Assembly (NCBI GenBank): GCA_035536775.1 | Contig: DATLNM010000045.1 | Location: forward strand, 40,183 to 104,182 | Direction: 5' to 3' | DNA: 64,000 bases | Source of the DNA: DATLNM01 sp035536775 | GTDB lineage: Bacteria; Actinomycetota; CADDZG01; WHSQ01 | Shown: positions 8,495 to 17,840 of the stretch, one piece after another | How positions within the stretch are numbered: the first letter of the stretch is position 1 | Layout of the letters: each line of letters starts with the position of its first letter | Notes under the pieces: model-generated | Told to the model about the DNA's origin: nothing | What the model saw: the letters and a program-made list of their open reading frames with translations, nothing else | Databases searched by the model: none | Program-made: the position numbers and the translations under genes

Positions 8495-11038
8495 TCACTC
8501 CGCTGGTTTCTCGGGGGCCTCGCCCAGTTGCACATCCGTCTCGAGGTCGGCGAGCTCGAGGGCAGGCTTCAGTTCGTAGGCCGCGATGTTGCCCGCGGCC
8601 GACAGATCGTCGATCCCCCGCGCGACCAAGTCGAGGGCCGCCTGTGGCCCGCTCACCTCGAGGTGGTCGACCGGCCATCTGATCGAGACCGACGCCTCCG
8701 ACTTTGTCCGCCGGACACTCGTAAGCACCTTCACGACGGCTTCGAACGTGCCGTCGTCGGAGACATCGGCGAGCTCTTCGACGGACGGCCAGCGCTCGAG
8801 GTGGATCGACGACGGCGAAGTACGGATGGAGTTCCACACCTCCTCGGTAACGAAGGGAACAAACGGCGCAAAGAGTCTGAGGATGATGTTGTGCGCAGCG
8901 CGCAATGTGCCGAGCGCCGAGGGATCACCCGCGTACGCTCTGGTTTTGCTCAGCTCAAGATAGTTGTCTGTGAAGTCGCTCCAGAACCACGCCTCGATCG
9001 TCTCCAGCGCGAGCGCGTGGTTCCAGGCCTCCCACGCGTCTGTGGCGCGCGCGATAACAACGCGCAGACGTGCTAGCAGTGCGACGTCGACGGGATGTGT
9101 TGTGGCACCGGACTCACCCTCGAATCCCAAGACGAGGCGCGACGCGTTACGGATCTTGGTGACGAGACGTTTGCCCTCTCGGAACACGTTGGGGTCAGCC
9201 GTCGCGTCGAGACCGAGGCGCGCACTCGCGGCCCAGTACCGCACGCCGTCTGAACCGAATTCATCGAGCACCGCGGTCGGTAGCACGACGTTCCCTTTGG
9301 ACTTCGACATCTTCTTGCGGTCTGGATCGAGCACGAACCCCGAGATCGCCGCGTGACGCCAGGGAACCGATCCGTCTTCGAGGTAAGACCTCGTGATCGT
9401 GACGAACGCCCAAGTGCGGATGATGTCGTGCGCTTGGGGGCGAAGGTCGGTCGGGTACACCTTGTCGTGTCGCTCAGGGTCGCCTGGCCATCCCGACGGG
9501 ATCCTCGGCGTCAAAGCGGAAGTCGCCCATGTATCGAAGACGTCTGGATCCCCGGCGAACCCATCCGGCTGACCGCGCTGATCGCTCGTGTAACCCGGCG
9601 GCGCGTCCGATGAGGGGTCGATCGGAAGGTCTTCCTTGCGAGGCAGCAACACCCTTCCGTAGTCGATCTGACCCTCGGCATCGATCGCATACCAGACCGG
9701 GATCGGCACGCCGAAGTAGCGCTGGCGGCTAACGCACCAGTCCTGGTTCAAACCCTCGACCCAGTCCTCGTAACGCTTCTGGAACATCGCGGGATGCCAC
9801 TCGATCTTCCGGCCTTGTTCGATCAGCTCTCGCTTGCGGTTCATGACAGGGATAAACCACTGCCGGCTCAACACGAACTCGAGCGGGCGGTCCCCTTTCT
9901 CGAAGAACTTGACGGGGCGGCGGATCTTCTCGGGCTCGCCTGCGATCGCGCCCGATCCCTCCAGCATCTCCACGACGGTGCGCCGAGCGCGCTCGACCGG
10001 AAGCCCAACGAGTTTGTCGTAGTGGGTCTGAGCAGCATCGGCTTGAACGGTCGTCCACGGCGCCGCACCCCACTCGGCTGCGAGGATCCGGCCGTCACGC
10101 CCGATGACTTCGCGCGGCGGCACATCGAGCTGACGCCACCACTCGATGTCGGTCATGTCGCCGAACGTGCAGACCATCAGGATCCCGGTGCCTTTCTCGG
10201 GCTCCGCCTTCTCGTCGGCGACGATCGGCACCGGCGCGTGGAACAGGGGCGTGATTGCGTTCTTGCCGAAAAGATGTTTATAGCGCTCATCGTCGGGGTG
10301 AGCGACGACGGCGATGCAGCCCGGCAGCAGCTCGGGACGAGTCGTGGCGATGACGAAATCTCCACCGTCCTCGACCCCGAATCGGATCTTGTGGAAGTCG
10401 CTGTCCTTCTCGCGGTCTTCGACCTCAGCCTGTGCGACAGCAGATTGAAAATCGATGTCCCACATCGTGGGGGCGAATCGGTGGACGACCTCGCCCTTGT
10501 CGAGAAGGTTGAGAAACGACAGTTGGCTCACGTAGCGCGAGCGCTCGTCGATGGTTGCGTACATCTCGTTCCAGTCACACGAGAGTCCCAGACGTTGGAA
10601 GAGGTCCAGGAACTTCTGCTCGTCCTCTTCTACGACCCGGCCACACAGCTCGATGAAGTTCGGTCGCGAAACAGAGATGACGTCGCCTTTGCGACCGAAC
10701 TCGAGAGCGAGATCGGGGTCGTAGGGCAGCCTCGGATCGCACCTCACGCTGAAGACGTTCTGGACGCGTCGCTCGGTCGGCAGTCCGTTGTCGTCCCAGC
10801 CCATGGGGTAGTAGGTGTTAAAGCCACGCATCCGCTTGTAACGGACGACGAGATCGGTGTGCGTGTAGCTCAGCACATGGCCGATGTGCAGCGACCCGCT
10901 GACTGTCGGGGGCGGCGTATCCACGACGAAGGTCTCGTCCCGACCCCGGGTCGGGTCGTAACGGTAAACGCCGGAATCAAGCCAATAGGCGCGCCAGCGC
11001 TCCTCGAGCTCGCGGAGGTCCCCTGTCTTCTTGCTCAC
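8495..11038 (-). CDS. valS: Valyl-tRNA synthetase
   Basis: Class I aminoacyl-tRNA synthetase that charges tRNA-Val and edits mischarged threonine. The 847-residue protein has the HIGH signature at 51-54 (SGSLHIGHVL), the CP1 editing domain, the KMSKS loop at 576-580 and an anticodon-binding domain. It is about the length of the compact actinobacterial form. The usual long C-terminal coiled-coil arm appears reduced: the protein stops soon after the anticodon-binding region. It follows the GNAT gene by 9 bp and precedes folC. Confidence 0.98.
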   Translation of the reverse strand: MSKKTGDLRELEERWRAYWLDSGVYRYDPTRGRDETFVVDTPPPTVSGSLHIGHVLSYTHTDLVVRYKRMRGFNTYYPMGWDDNGLPTERRVQNVFSVRCDPRLPYDPDLALEFGRKGDVISVSRPNFIELCGRVVEEDEQKFLDLFQRLGLSCDWNEMYATIDERSRYVSQLSFLNLLDKGEVVHRFAPTMWDIDFQSAVAQAEVEDREKDSDFHKIRFGVEDGGDFVIATTRPELLPGCIAVVAHPDDERYKHLFGKNAITPLFHAPVPIVADEKAEPEKGTGILMVCTFGDMTDIEWWRQLDVPPREVIGRDGRILAAEWGAAPWTTVQADAAQTHYDKLVGLPVERARRTVVEMLEGSGAIAGEPEKIRRPVKFFEKGDRPLEFVLSRQWFIPVMNRKRELIEQGRKIEWHPAMFQKRYEDWVEGLNQDWCVSRQRYFGVPIPVWYAIDAEGQIDYGRVLLPRKEDLPIDPSSDAPPGYTSDQRGQPDGFAGDPDVFDTWATSALTPRIPSGWPGDPERHDKVYPTDLRPQAHDIIRTWAFVTITRSYLEDGSVPWRHAAISGFVLDPDRKKMSKSKGNVVLPTAVLDEFGSDGVRYWAASARLGLDATADPNVFREGKRLVTKIRNASRLVLGFEGESGATTHPVDVALLARLRVVIARATDAWEAWNHALALETIEAWFWSDFTDNYLELSKTRAYAGDPSALGTLRAAHNIILRLFAPFVPFVTEEVWNSIRTSPSSIHLERWPSVEELADVSDDGTFEAVVKVLTSVRRTKSEASVSIRWPVDHLEVSGPQAALDLVARGIDDLSAAGNIAAYELKPALELADLETDVQLGEAPEKPAE

Positions 11039-11047
11039 CGCCAGAGG

Positions 11048-11476
11048 TTATAGGTCGAGGAGGAAGTGGTGACTCGAGATGATGTAGCCCTCCCGCAGAT
11101 AGAAGCCGTGCGCGCGGAAACGCTGGACGCCGGAATCCAGTTGGACCACCGTGCATCCCTCGGAACGCGCCAGCTCGACGAGGTGATCGTTGAGAGCCTT
11201 GCCGTAAGACTTCGAGCGATGCGTCGACGAGGTCACGAGGTCGTCGATGTACATGTGGGTCCCGTGGAGGAGGTTCGTCAGTACACGGAACCCCGCAGCA
11301 GCGCGGCACTCGTCACCCTCGAACAACGCGGCGATCCGGTACCCGCCTGTACGCGCCCCTGTCTCGAACCTCTGACGGAACACTTCCTCCGATAGCTCCG
11401 TTCGGAGCTCACGCATCACCGGATAGACGAGCGCAAGGCGCTCGTCGCCGGGCGCGAGCTCGACGATGTTCGGCAA
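11048..11476 (-). CDS. GNAT family N-acetyltransferase
   Basis: 142 residues with a GNAT fold signature: an acceptor beta-strand pair (YRIAALFEGDECRAAAGFRV), the acetyl-CoA pyrophosphate loop region THRSKSYGKALNDHLVELA (R/Q-x-x-G/A-like), and the closing RFRAHGFYLREGYI motif common in small-molecule or protein acetyltransferases. It lies between clpX (9 bp upstream) and valS (9 bp downstream) on the same strand, so it is probably cotranscribed with them. The substrate is unknown; the position inside a conserved housekeeping order is unusual. Confidence 0.85.
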   Translation of the reverse strand: MPNIVELAPGDERLALVYPVMRELRTELSEEVFRQRFETGARTGGYRIAALFEGDECRAAAGFRVLTNLLHGTHMYIDDLVTSSTHRSKSYGKALNDHLVELARSEGCTVVQLDSGVQRFRAHGFYLREGYIISSHHFLLDL

Positions 11477-11485
11477 AGGAAGCGG

Positions 11486-12763
11486 TTAGGCCGAGCGCTC
11501 TCCGCGCGCTGGGCGCTCGGTGCGCTCCTTGGTCCGCGGGACGAGCGTTGGATTGACCCGCTCGAGCACCACCTCGCGGGTGATCACGCACTTTCCGACA
11601 TCCTCGCGACTCGGAAGGTCGTACATCACGTTGAGCAGAACCTCTTCGAGGATCGCTCGCAGGCCACGCGCGCCCGTACCGCGCAGCATCGACTGCTCGG
11701 CGACAGCTTCGAGCGCGTCGTCGGTGAAGTCGAGCTCGACACCGTCGAAGTCGAAGAACTTCTGGTACTGACGGATCAATGCGTTCTTGGGCTCGGTCAA
11801 GATCTTGACGAGCGCCTCACGGTCGAGGTTGTGGACATGTGTGATCACCGGCAGACGGCCGATGAACTCAGGGATCAACCCATACTTCAGCAGGTCTTCA
11901 GGGAGGACGTGCTCGAGGATCGTTCCGAGATCCTTCTCTTCCATCTTGCGGACGTCGGCACCGAAGCCGATGCCCTTGCGTCCGATGCGGTTCTCGATGA
12001 TGCGCTCGAGACCCGCGAACGCTCCACCACAGATGAACAGCACGTTGGTGGTGTCGATCTGGATGAACTCTTGATGGGGGTGCTTACGCCCACCCTGCGG
12101 GGGAACGCTCGCGGTAGTGCCTTCGAGGATCTTGAGGAGCGCCTGCTGGACGCCCTCGCCCGAGACGTCACGCGTGATCGACGGGTTCTCGCTCTTGCGG
12201 GCGATCTTGTCGACCTCGTCGATGTAGATGATGCCGGTCTCGGCACGCTTGACGTCGTAGTCGGCAGCCTGGATCAGCTTCAAGAGGATGTTCTCGACGT
12301 CCTCACCGACGTAACCAGCTTCGGTAAGTGCGGTTGCGTCAGCGATCGCGAACGGGACGTTGAGCATGCGGGCGAGCGTCTGAGCGAGAAGGGTCTTGCC
12401 GCAGCCGGTCGGACCGAGAAGAACGATGTTGGACTTTGCGAGCTCGACCTCGCCGTCCGCGGCGGCGCCGACCTGGATGCGCTTGTAGTGGTTGTAGACG
12501 GCGACCGAGAGAACCTTCTTGGCCTGCTCCTGCCCGACGATGTAGTCGTTCAGGAACTCGTAGATCTCTTTGGGCTTCGGAAGGTCTTCGAGCTTGAGCT
12601 CGGGAGTCTCCGCTAGCTCTTCCTCGATGATCTCGTTACAGAGGTCGATGCACTCGTCGCAGATGTACACGCCTGGTCCGGCGATGAGCTTCTTGACCTG
12701 CTTCTGAGATTTCCCGCAGAAAGAGCACTTCAGCAGGTCGCCGCCATCCCCGAACTTAGGCAT
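11486..12763 (-). CDS. clpX: ATP-dependent Clp protease ATP-binding subunit ClpX
   Basis: AAA+ unfoldase that feeds substrates to ClpP. The 425 residues begin with the zinc-binding domain (Cys13, Cys16, Cys35, Cys38), followed by the ATPase domain: Walker A GPTGCGKT at 117-124, Walker B IIYIDEVDKIA, the pore loop region and the sensor motif RGTGARGLRAILE. The IGF-type ClpP-contact loop appears as IGFGAD. Just 11 bp downstream of clpP, as expected for a clpP-clpX operon. The C-terminal 20 residues are charged and non-conserved. Confidence 0.98.
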   Translation of the reverse strand: MPKFGDGGDLLKCSFCGKSQKQVKKLIAGPGVYICDECIDLCNEIIEEELAETPELKLEDLPKPKEIYEFLNDYIVGQEQAKKVLSVAVYNHYKRIQVGAAADGEVELAKSNIVLLGPTGCGKTLLAQTLARMLNVPFAIADATALTEAGYVGEDVENILLKLIQAADYDVKRAETGIIYIDEVDKIARKSENPSITRDVSGEGVQQALLKILEGTTASVPPQGGRKHPHQEFIQIDTTNVLFICGGAFAGLERIIENRIGRKGIGFGADVRKMEEKDLGTILEHVLPEDLLKYGLIPEFIGRLPVITHVHNLDREALVKILTEPKNALIRQYQKFFDFDGVELDFTDDALEAVAEQSMLRGTGARGLRAILEEVLLNVMYDLPSREDVGKCVITREVVLERVNPTLVPRTKERTERPARGERSA

Positions 12764-12774
12764 TGGTTTTCCCC

Positions 12775-13479
12775 TTACGCCTCTGGCTTCTTCGCCGGAG
12801 CGGGTTCGTTCTCGGCTGCGATCAGTCTGCCTGGTTCTCCAGCTAGCAACGCGCCCCCCGCCCGCTCAGCCGCGTTCCGGCTAGTGATGACCTCGTCGAT
12901 AATACCGTAGGCCTTTGCGTCTTCCGGGTCCATGAAGCGATCCCGGTCGATGTCCTTCTCGACCTGCTCGAATGACTGCCCGGAGTGGAAGGCGATGATC
13001 TCGGCCATCCGCTTCCTGAGGGACAGGACCTCCTTCGCGTGGATCTCGATATCCGTCGGAGTCCCTGAGAATCCCGCCGAGCCCTGGTGGATCATCACCT
13101 TGGCGTTCGGGAGCGCGTAACGCTTGCCCGCTGCTCCTCCCGCCAGGAGGATCGCGCCCATCGACATCGCCATACCGACGCAGATCGTCGACACATCGGG
13201 CTTGATGTACTGCATGGTGTCGTAGATCGCCATGCCGGCGTAGACCATGCCGCCCGGCGAGTTGATGTAGAGGCTGATGTCCTTGTCGGGGTCCTCGGAC
13301 TCGAGGTGAAGTAGCTGGGCGACGATGAGGTTCGCGATCTGATCGTCGACGGGCGTTCCCAACATCACGATCCGCTCCTTGAGGAGACGGGAGTAGATGT
13401 CGAACGCGCGCTCGCCTCGGCTGGTCTGCTCGACCACCATCGGGACGAGGTAGTTGCGGTAGAGCTCTTGCTTATCCAA
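12775..13479 (-). CDS. clpP: ATP-dependent Clp protease proteolytic subunit ClpP
   Basis: Tetradecameric serine protease of the Clp complex. The catalytic triad is complete: Ser106 (GMAMSMGA), His131 (VMIHQ) and Asp180 (DRDRFM), with the same spacing as in E. coli. The N-terminal axial-loop region (MDKQELYRNYLVPMVVEQ) differs from the usual short ClpP start. A 30-40 residue Ala/Glu/Pro-rich C-terminal tail extends beyond the fold. Many actinobacteria carry two clpP genes in tandem; only one is seen here. Followed by clpX. Confidence 0.97.
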   Translation of the reverse strand: MDKQELYRNYLVPMVVEQTSRGERAFDIYSRLLKERIVMLGTPVDDQIANLIVAQLLHLESEDPDKDISLYINSPGGMVYAGMAIYDTMQYIKPDVSTICVGMAMSMGAILLAGGAAGKRYALPNAKVMIHQGSAGFSGTPTDIEIHAKEVLSLRKRMAEIIAFHSGQSFEQVEKDIDRDRFMDPEDAKAYGIIDEVITSRNAAERAGGALLAGEPGRLIAAENEPAPAKKPEA

Positions 13480-13515
13480 CTATGACCTCCAGTGCGCTAC
13501 CTCGTAGTCAGTGCG

Positions 13516-14829
13516 CTAGCCCGTCGTCTGTGGTTCTTCGGCCTCTCTCCCGATGAGATTGACGCTTTCGACGACAAAATCGAGTGCCTTACGTCGCATG
13601 ATATCGGCTGCCAGTGCGCCCAAACGCCCCCCTGAGACCACCTGCTCGGCAACCTCTTTCGCATCCCTGCCAGTGCGTGCAGCAGCAAGCGCGATCTCGC
13701 GTCCGAAATCCTCTTCGGTGACGCCGAATTCCTGCCCACGAGCGATCTCTTCGAGCAGTAGCTCGCCCTTGACCGAGCGGGCAGCCTGCTCGCGGATGTC
13801 GCGCCTTATCTCTAGTTCGGTGACGTTTGCCTCGCGCGCGTAGTCGTCCATCGCTATCCCTGCGCCCTGGAGCTCGTGCTCGAAGTGGTGAAGTCGATGC
13901 TCGAACTCATCGTCGACAAGCTTGCCCGGGGGCTCGAGATCGGATGCCGCGACCAGCGCGTCCAATGAGCGGACTCGTATCTGCTCCTCGACGAATGAAC
14001 GCTTCACCTCGGCCAGCCGCTCGGAAATCTGCGCCTTCAGCTCGTCGAGTGAGTCAAGCTCGCCGACCGTCTTGGCGAACTCGTCATCGAGCGCCGGCAG
14101 CTTCTTCGCCTTCACCTCCTTGACCAGGACCGTGAAGGAAACCTCCTCGCCGGCAAGCTCGCCCGAGCCGTGCGGAAGCGTGTCGTTGAATTTCAGGATC
14201 GCGCCCGGGCGCGCTCCTTCTAACTCCTCGTCCAGTTTCGGAGGGCCCGTGTGTGATCCGACCTCATACAGAAAGTCCGGGGCACTGCCACCTTCGACGA
14301 GCTCACCATTTCGATAACCGTTGAGGTCCATCAGCACGACGTCTCCCCGGCGCGCCTCGCGCCCGATCGGCTCGAGCTCTGCGAAACGCTCCCGAAGGCG
14401 CTCGAGCTGGTCGTTGATGTCTGAATCCGTCACTTCTGCAGAGGGGACGTCCACGTTTATGGACGGTAGGTCGGGCACGACGACCTCGGGCCGGACATCG
14501 ACGGTTGCCTCGAAGACGATCGGAGACCCTTCCTCGAAGGTGACAACCTCGATCTCAGGGGGTGCGATGGCCTCGATCGATTCGGCATCGAGCGCCTCGC
14601 GGTAGAGGTCGGGTAACGCGTCGCGAAGCGCCTCCTCCCGGATGACTTCGGGACCCACACGCGAGTCGATGATCTGACGAGGGACCTTGCCCTTGCGGAA
14701 GCCCGGGACCTTGATGTCCTGGCTCCATTTCTTGTAGGCGGCTGCGAGCGCCGGAGCGAGGGATTCCTCAGGAACCTCGACGCGGAGCTTGACTCGCTCC
14801 TTATCGATCGTCTCAACGGTCGTCTGCAT
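13516..14829 (-). CDS. tig: Trigger factor (ribosome-associated chaperone)
   Basis: Peptidyl-prolyl isomerase and chaperone that binds nascent chains at the ribosome exit. The 437 residues show the ribosome-binding signature VPGFRKGKVPRQIID near residue 42, the FKBP-type domain (GDVVLMDLNGYRNGELVEGG onward) and the helical C-terminal arm domain. First gene of the long minus-strand housekeeping block; 36 bp upstream of clpP, an order conserved widely in bacteria. Its promoter would lie in the 149 bp divergent gap shared with the subtilase gene. Confidence 0.97.
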   Translation of the reverse strand: MQTTVETIDKERVKLRVEVPEESLAPALAAAYKKWSQDIKVPGFRKGKVPRQIIDSRVGPEVIREEALRDALPDLYREALDAESIEAIAPPEIEVVTFEEGSPIVFEATVDVRPEVVVPDLPSINVDVPSAEVTDSDINDQLERLRERFAELEPIGREARRGDVVLMDLNGYRNGELVEGGSAPDFLYEVGSHTGPPKLDEELEGARPGAILKFNDTLPHGSGELAGEEVSFTVLVKEVKAKKLPALDDEFAKTVGELDSLDELKAQISERLAEVKRSFVEEQIRVRSLDALVAASDLEPPGKLVDDEFEHRLHHFEHELQGAGIAMDDYAREANVTELEIRRDIREQAARSVKGELLLEEIARGQEFGVTEEDFGREIALAAARTGRDAKEVAEQVVSGGRLGALAADIMRRKALDFVVESVNLIGREAEEPQTTG

Positions 14830-14978
14830 GGAGCGTCATCCTATGCGGGGCCCCCGACACGCTTGTCGAGCTAGGTCTGCTTTCCTTTTGGGAAGAATGT
14901 GCCGATACAAGGCGTTGTTATCTTTCTAGGCCGTCACGCGAGGGGTGTGGCGGCGTCAATGAGACCGGGGGGGTCCTT

Positions 14979-16940
14979 TTGCGACGTCTAGTTTGCTCAT
15001 TACTCATCGCTCTTGTGGTTGCAGGTCTTTCCGCCACCACTGCCACGGCGGAACCCGACAAGAAGAGTCGCTACATCGTCGTACTCCAGGATTCCGTACA
15101 GGATCCCGAGGCCGTTGCGCGTGAGCACTCCCGATCGCACGGCGCCAGGCCCGATCATGTCTTCGAGAACATCATCAAGGGCTACTCGGCCGAGATCTCC
15201 GAGGGACGGGTCAATGGCCTGGAGCGCGATCCCCGCGTCCTGTACGTAGAGCCCGAGCCGACGGTGAGCATCACGGCCCAGACGCTGCCGACCGGAGTCA
15301 ACCGCATCGAGGCCGACAAGAACGCGGTCGCAAAGATCGACGGCATCGACGACCGCGTGGACGTCGACATCGCAGTCATCGACACGGGCATCGATCTCGA
15401 CCATCCCGACCTGAACGTCGTTGCATCGACGAACTGTTCCGTTTCCGGCATCCTCACGACGACGTGTAGCGGGAGCGGCGACGACGACAACGGACACGGC
15501 AGTCATGTCGCCGGAACCGCCGCCGCCAAAGACAACTCGATCGGCGTCGTCGGTGTCGCCCCCGGGGCAAGGTTGCACGCCGTGAAGGTCCTCGACGCCA
15601 CGGGCAACGGGCTCGGCGGCGGAATCATCGCGGGCCTCGATTGGGTCGGCGCGCGCACAAGCACGATCGACGTCGTGAATATGAGTCTCAGCGGGGACGG
15701 ATACTTCGCGGCCGAGCGCACTGCCATCCAGAGGCTCGTGAATGCCGGCGTCGTGGTCGTGGTCGCGGCCGGTAACGCGAGCCGCGATGTCTATGGAGCC
15801 GACGGGGTGTTCGGCAACTCGGACGACACCTCCCCCGCAGCGTTCCCCGAGGCGATGACGATCTCGTCGCTCGCCGATTTCGACGGGATCGCCGGCGGCA
15901 CGGGTTCCGGAAGCATCAGTGGATCGTGCACCGAAAACCGTGACGACTCGATGTCGTGCTACAGCAACTACAGCCGCTTCGCGACCTCTAACCCCGTCAG
16001 CTCGCCTGGAGCGAAGATCGACCTCGCGCTTCCCGGGACGAACATCTATTCGACGCACATGAACGGTGGCTACACCACCATGAGCGGGACGAGCATGGCG
16101 TCGCCGGCAGCCGCAGGTCTCGCAGGTCTATACGTCGCCGCCAACGGGCGGGCCACGAACGCGGCCGGCGTCTACGGCATCCGCCAAGCGTTGATCAACG
16201 CGGGACAGCCGCAGGCGAGCGCTAACGGCCTCGCGTTCCATGACGATCCCGACGCCAACAAAGAGCCGATCGGCTGGGCGCTCGGCTGGACCGGCAGTGG
16301 CGGCGGCACCCCCCCGCCTCCTCCGCCCGGCAATGCCGCACCGACCGCCAACTTCACGCAGAGCTGCACGAATCTCGCGTGCAACTTCACCGACACGAGC
16401 ACCGATTCGGACGGGACCGTGGTTGCGTGGAGTTGGAACTTCGGAGACGGCTCGACATCCACGTTGAGGAATCCGTCGAAGACCTACGGGACCGCGGGGA
16501 CGTACTCGGTCGTGTTGACGGTCACGGATGACGACGGCGCGACTGCTTCCAAGACGGCGTCGGTCACCGTCACGACCGGCGGCGGTGATCCCGATCCCGG
16601 CGCGTACACGCTCACCAATGGCGTCGCGAAGTCGGACACCAACGGCGCGAAGGGGACATGGAAGTACTACAAGATCCTGGTCCCGGCGGGGCGGTCCAGC
16701 TTGACGGTCCAGCAGACCGGCGCGTCCAGCTGCTCGATCCTTTCTTGCAACCCGGATCTCGACCTCTACGTACGCAAGGGGGCGCGTCCGACGACGGCGA
16801 GCTACAACTGCCGCCAACAGACGAACGGCTCCAATGAGACATGCACGATCTCGGCGCCGGCGGCCGACTACTGGTACATCGGCGTCTACGTCTACTCAGG
16901 CACCGTCTACAACAGCTACACGATCAAAGCCACGTATTAG
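14979..16940 (+). CDS. Secreted subtilisin-like (S8) serine protease with PKD and PPC domains
   Basis: Exported endopeptidase, 653 residues. Domains in order: signal peptide (1-24), inhibitor I9 propeptide (about 30-100), S8 catalytic domain with Asp135 (DTGID), His173 (GHGSH) and Ser372 (GTSMASP), a Pro/Gly linker, a PKD domain (about 450-530, ending VVLTVTDDDGATASK) and a C-terminal PPC domain (about 545-653, with DLDLYVRKG). The start is TTG with a run of seven G about 5-6 bases upstream; the nearby ATG at 14959 is out of frame. It is transcribed away from tig and ends at a strong terminator. Confidence 0.95.
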   Translation: MRRLVCSLLIALVVAGLSATTATAEPDKKSRYIVVLQDSVQDPEAVAREHSRSHGARPDHVFENIIKGYSAEISEGRVNGLERDPRVLYVEPEPTVSITAQTLPTGVNRIEADKNAVAKIDGIDDRVDVDIAVIDTGIDLDHPDLNVVASTNCSVSGILTTTCSGSGDDDNGHGSHVAGTAAAKDNSIGVVGVAPGARLHAVKVLDATGNGLGGGIIAGLDWVGARTSTIDVVNMSLSGDGYFAAERTAIQRLVNAGVVVVVAAGNASRDVYGADGVFGNSDDTSPAAFPEAMTISSLADFDGIAGGTGSGSISGSCTENRDDSMSCYSNYSRFATSNPVSSPGAKIDLALPGTNIYSTHMNGGYTTMSGTSMASPAAAGLAGLYVAANGRATNAAGVYGIRQALINAGQPQASANGLAFHDDPDANKEPIGWALGWTGSGGGTPPPPPPGNAAPTANFTQSCTNLACNFTDTSTDSDGTVVAWSWNFGDGSTSTLRNPSKTYGTAGTYSVVLTVTDDDGATASKTASVTVTTGGGDPDPGAYTLTNGVAKSDTNGAKGTWKYYKILVPAGRSSLTVQQTGASSCSILSCNPDLDLYVRKGARPTTASYNCRQQTNGSNETCTISAPAADYWYIGVYVYSGTVYNSYTIKATY

Positions 16941-16958
16941 AGCGTCGGAAAGTGGATC

Positions 16959-16990
16959 GAGGGGGGCCTTCGGGCCCCCCTCTTTCGTTG
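16959..16990 (+). terminator. Intrinsic terminator after the S8 protease
   Basis: A perfect 10 bp GC-rich stem (GAGGGGGGCC / GGCCCCCCTC) closed by a TTCG tetraloop and followed by a T-rich tail (TTTCGTT). It sits 18 bp after the protease stop and upstream of tRNA-Pro. Confidence 0.9.
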
Positions 16991-17008
16991 GATGAGAAGA
17001 TGGCACGA

Positions 17009-17083
17009 CGGGGCGTAGCGCAGCTTGGTTAGCGTGCCTGCTTTGGGAGCAGGAGGTCGCCGGTTCGAATCCGGCCGCCCCGA
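17009..17083 (+). tRNA. tRNA-Pro (anticodon TGG)
   Basis: Cloverleaf with a 7 bp acceptor stem (CGGGGCG / CGCCCCG), an anticodon stem CCTGC/GCAGG enclosing TTTGGGA (anticodon TGG), a T arm with GGTTCGAATCC, and discriminator A. CCA is not encoded. A run of six T follows directly and probably terminates transcription. Confidence 0.96.
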
Positions 17084-17200
17084 CTTTTTTGCCTATGTCA
17101 TGAATCCAGACACAGCCGCCTGCCTTGCCCCCTCTACGCGCGTGCAACTTATCGAATGGGCTCCGTCTGACGGACGCTAGAATCCCCGGCGCAGCAAAAT

Positions 17201-17271
17201 GCGGGTGTAGCTCAATGGTAGAGCTTCAGCCTTCCAAGTTGAAGACAGGGGTTCGATCCCCCTCACCCGCT
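17201..17271 (+). tRNA. tRNA-Gly (anticodon TCC)
   Basis: 71 nt cloverleaf with a 7 bp acceptor stem (GCGGGTG / CACCCGC), a short D arm (TAGCTCAATGGTAGAGC), anticodon loop CTTCCAA giving TCC, and T loop GGTTCGATCC. CCA is not encoded. The stop codon of the convergent HNH gene starts at the very next base. Confidence 0.96.
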
Positions 17272-17727
17272 CTAAGTCTCGAATTCCTCGCCATAGCGCG
17301 AACGAAACCGCGCGAAGCCCGCACGCTTCGCGGTTCTCCTTCGATGACAGTTGGCACATACAACTTCGCACTTGGCAATCTCCTCAAGAACGCTCTGCCA
17401 ATTTCGGTCTCGGATCCCGCCGGAGATATCGAAGCTCTTATCGCTCAGATGGTCGAACTCCAACACAGCGACGTCCGACTCGCCGCAATCCACACAGGGG
17501 TGATCCTCGAGGAATTCAATGATGAAATGCGTCCTCTGTTCGAGGATGCGGCTGCGGCGCATTGCTGCATTGTCGATGTATGTCTGACGGTTCCTTAGGT
17601 AATGCTCTCGGTGGTAGGCGGAGCGACAGGGGCGGCAGTAGGTGTCGCGCTTGGAGCCACGCTTGCCGTTCCAGTTGAAGTCGGTGATGGGCTTCATCAG
17701 CAGACATCGGCTGCACTTCTTGACCAC
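17272..17727 (-). CDS. HNH endonuclease-like protein
   Basis: 151-residue protein with an N-terminal zinc-knuckle (Cys5, Cys8, Cys31, Cys34) in a basic region and a C-terminal HNH fold: CVDCGE, LEFDHL and CANCHRRRT supply the paired cysteines, the catalytic Asp-His and the final His. Such proteins are common as free-standing nucleases in phage and mobile DNA. It begins with GTG. The gene runs towards tRNA-Gly and its stop abuts the tRNA 3' end, which suggests a small insertion at the tRNA. No integrase or other mobile gene is nearby. Confidence 0.85.
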   Translation of the reverse strand: MVKKCSRCLLMKPITDFNWNGKRGSKRDTYCRPCRSAYHREHYLRNRQTYIDNAAMRRSRILEQRTHFIIEFLEDHPCVDCGESDVAVLEFDHLSDKSFDISGGIRDRNWQSVLEEIAKCEVVCANCHRRRTAKRAGFARFRSRYGEEFET

Positions 17728-17840
17728 GACCTCACCGTACGCGGCGGGTATGACAGAAAAATCGATCGAACCGCGCGCGACAACTCACCTGGGACAGACA
17801 GATACATCACCTCCGCATGGATGTGGCGCGCGCCACACCT

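Noticed and set aside
9794..11053. 419-codon plus-strand ORF opposite valS
   Set aside because: Antisense shadow frame caused by high GC.
16896..17147. Minus-strand ORF with AAGFEPATSCSQSRHANQAA over tRNA-Pro
   Set aside because: A well-known artefact: antisense translation of a tRNA gene.
17177..17371. Minus-strand ORF with RGIEPLSSTWKAEALPLSY over tRNA-Gly
   Set aside because: Antisense translation of the tRNA; overlaps the HNH gene in another frame.
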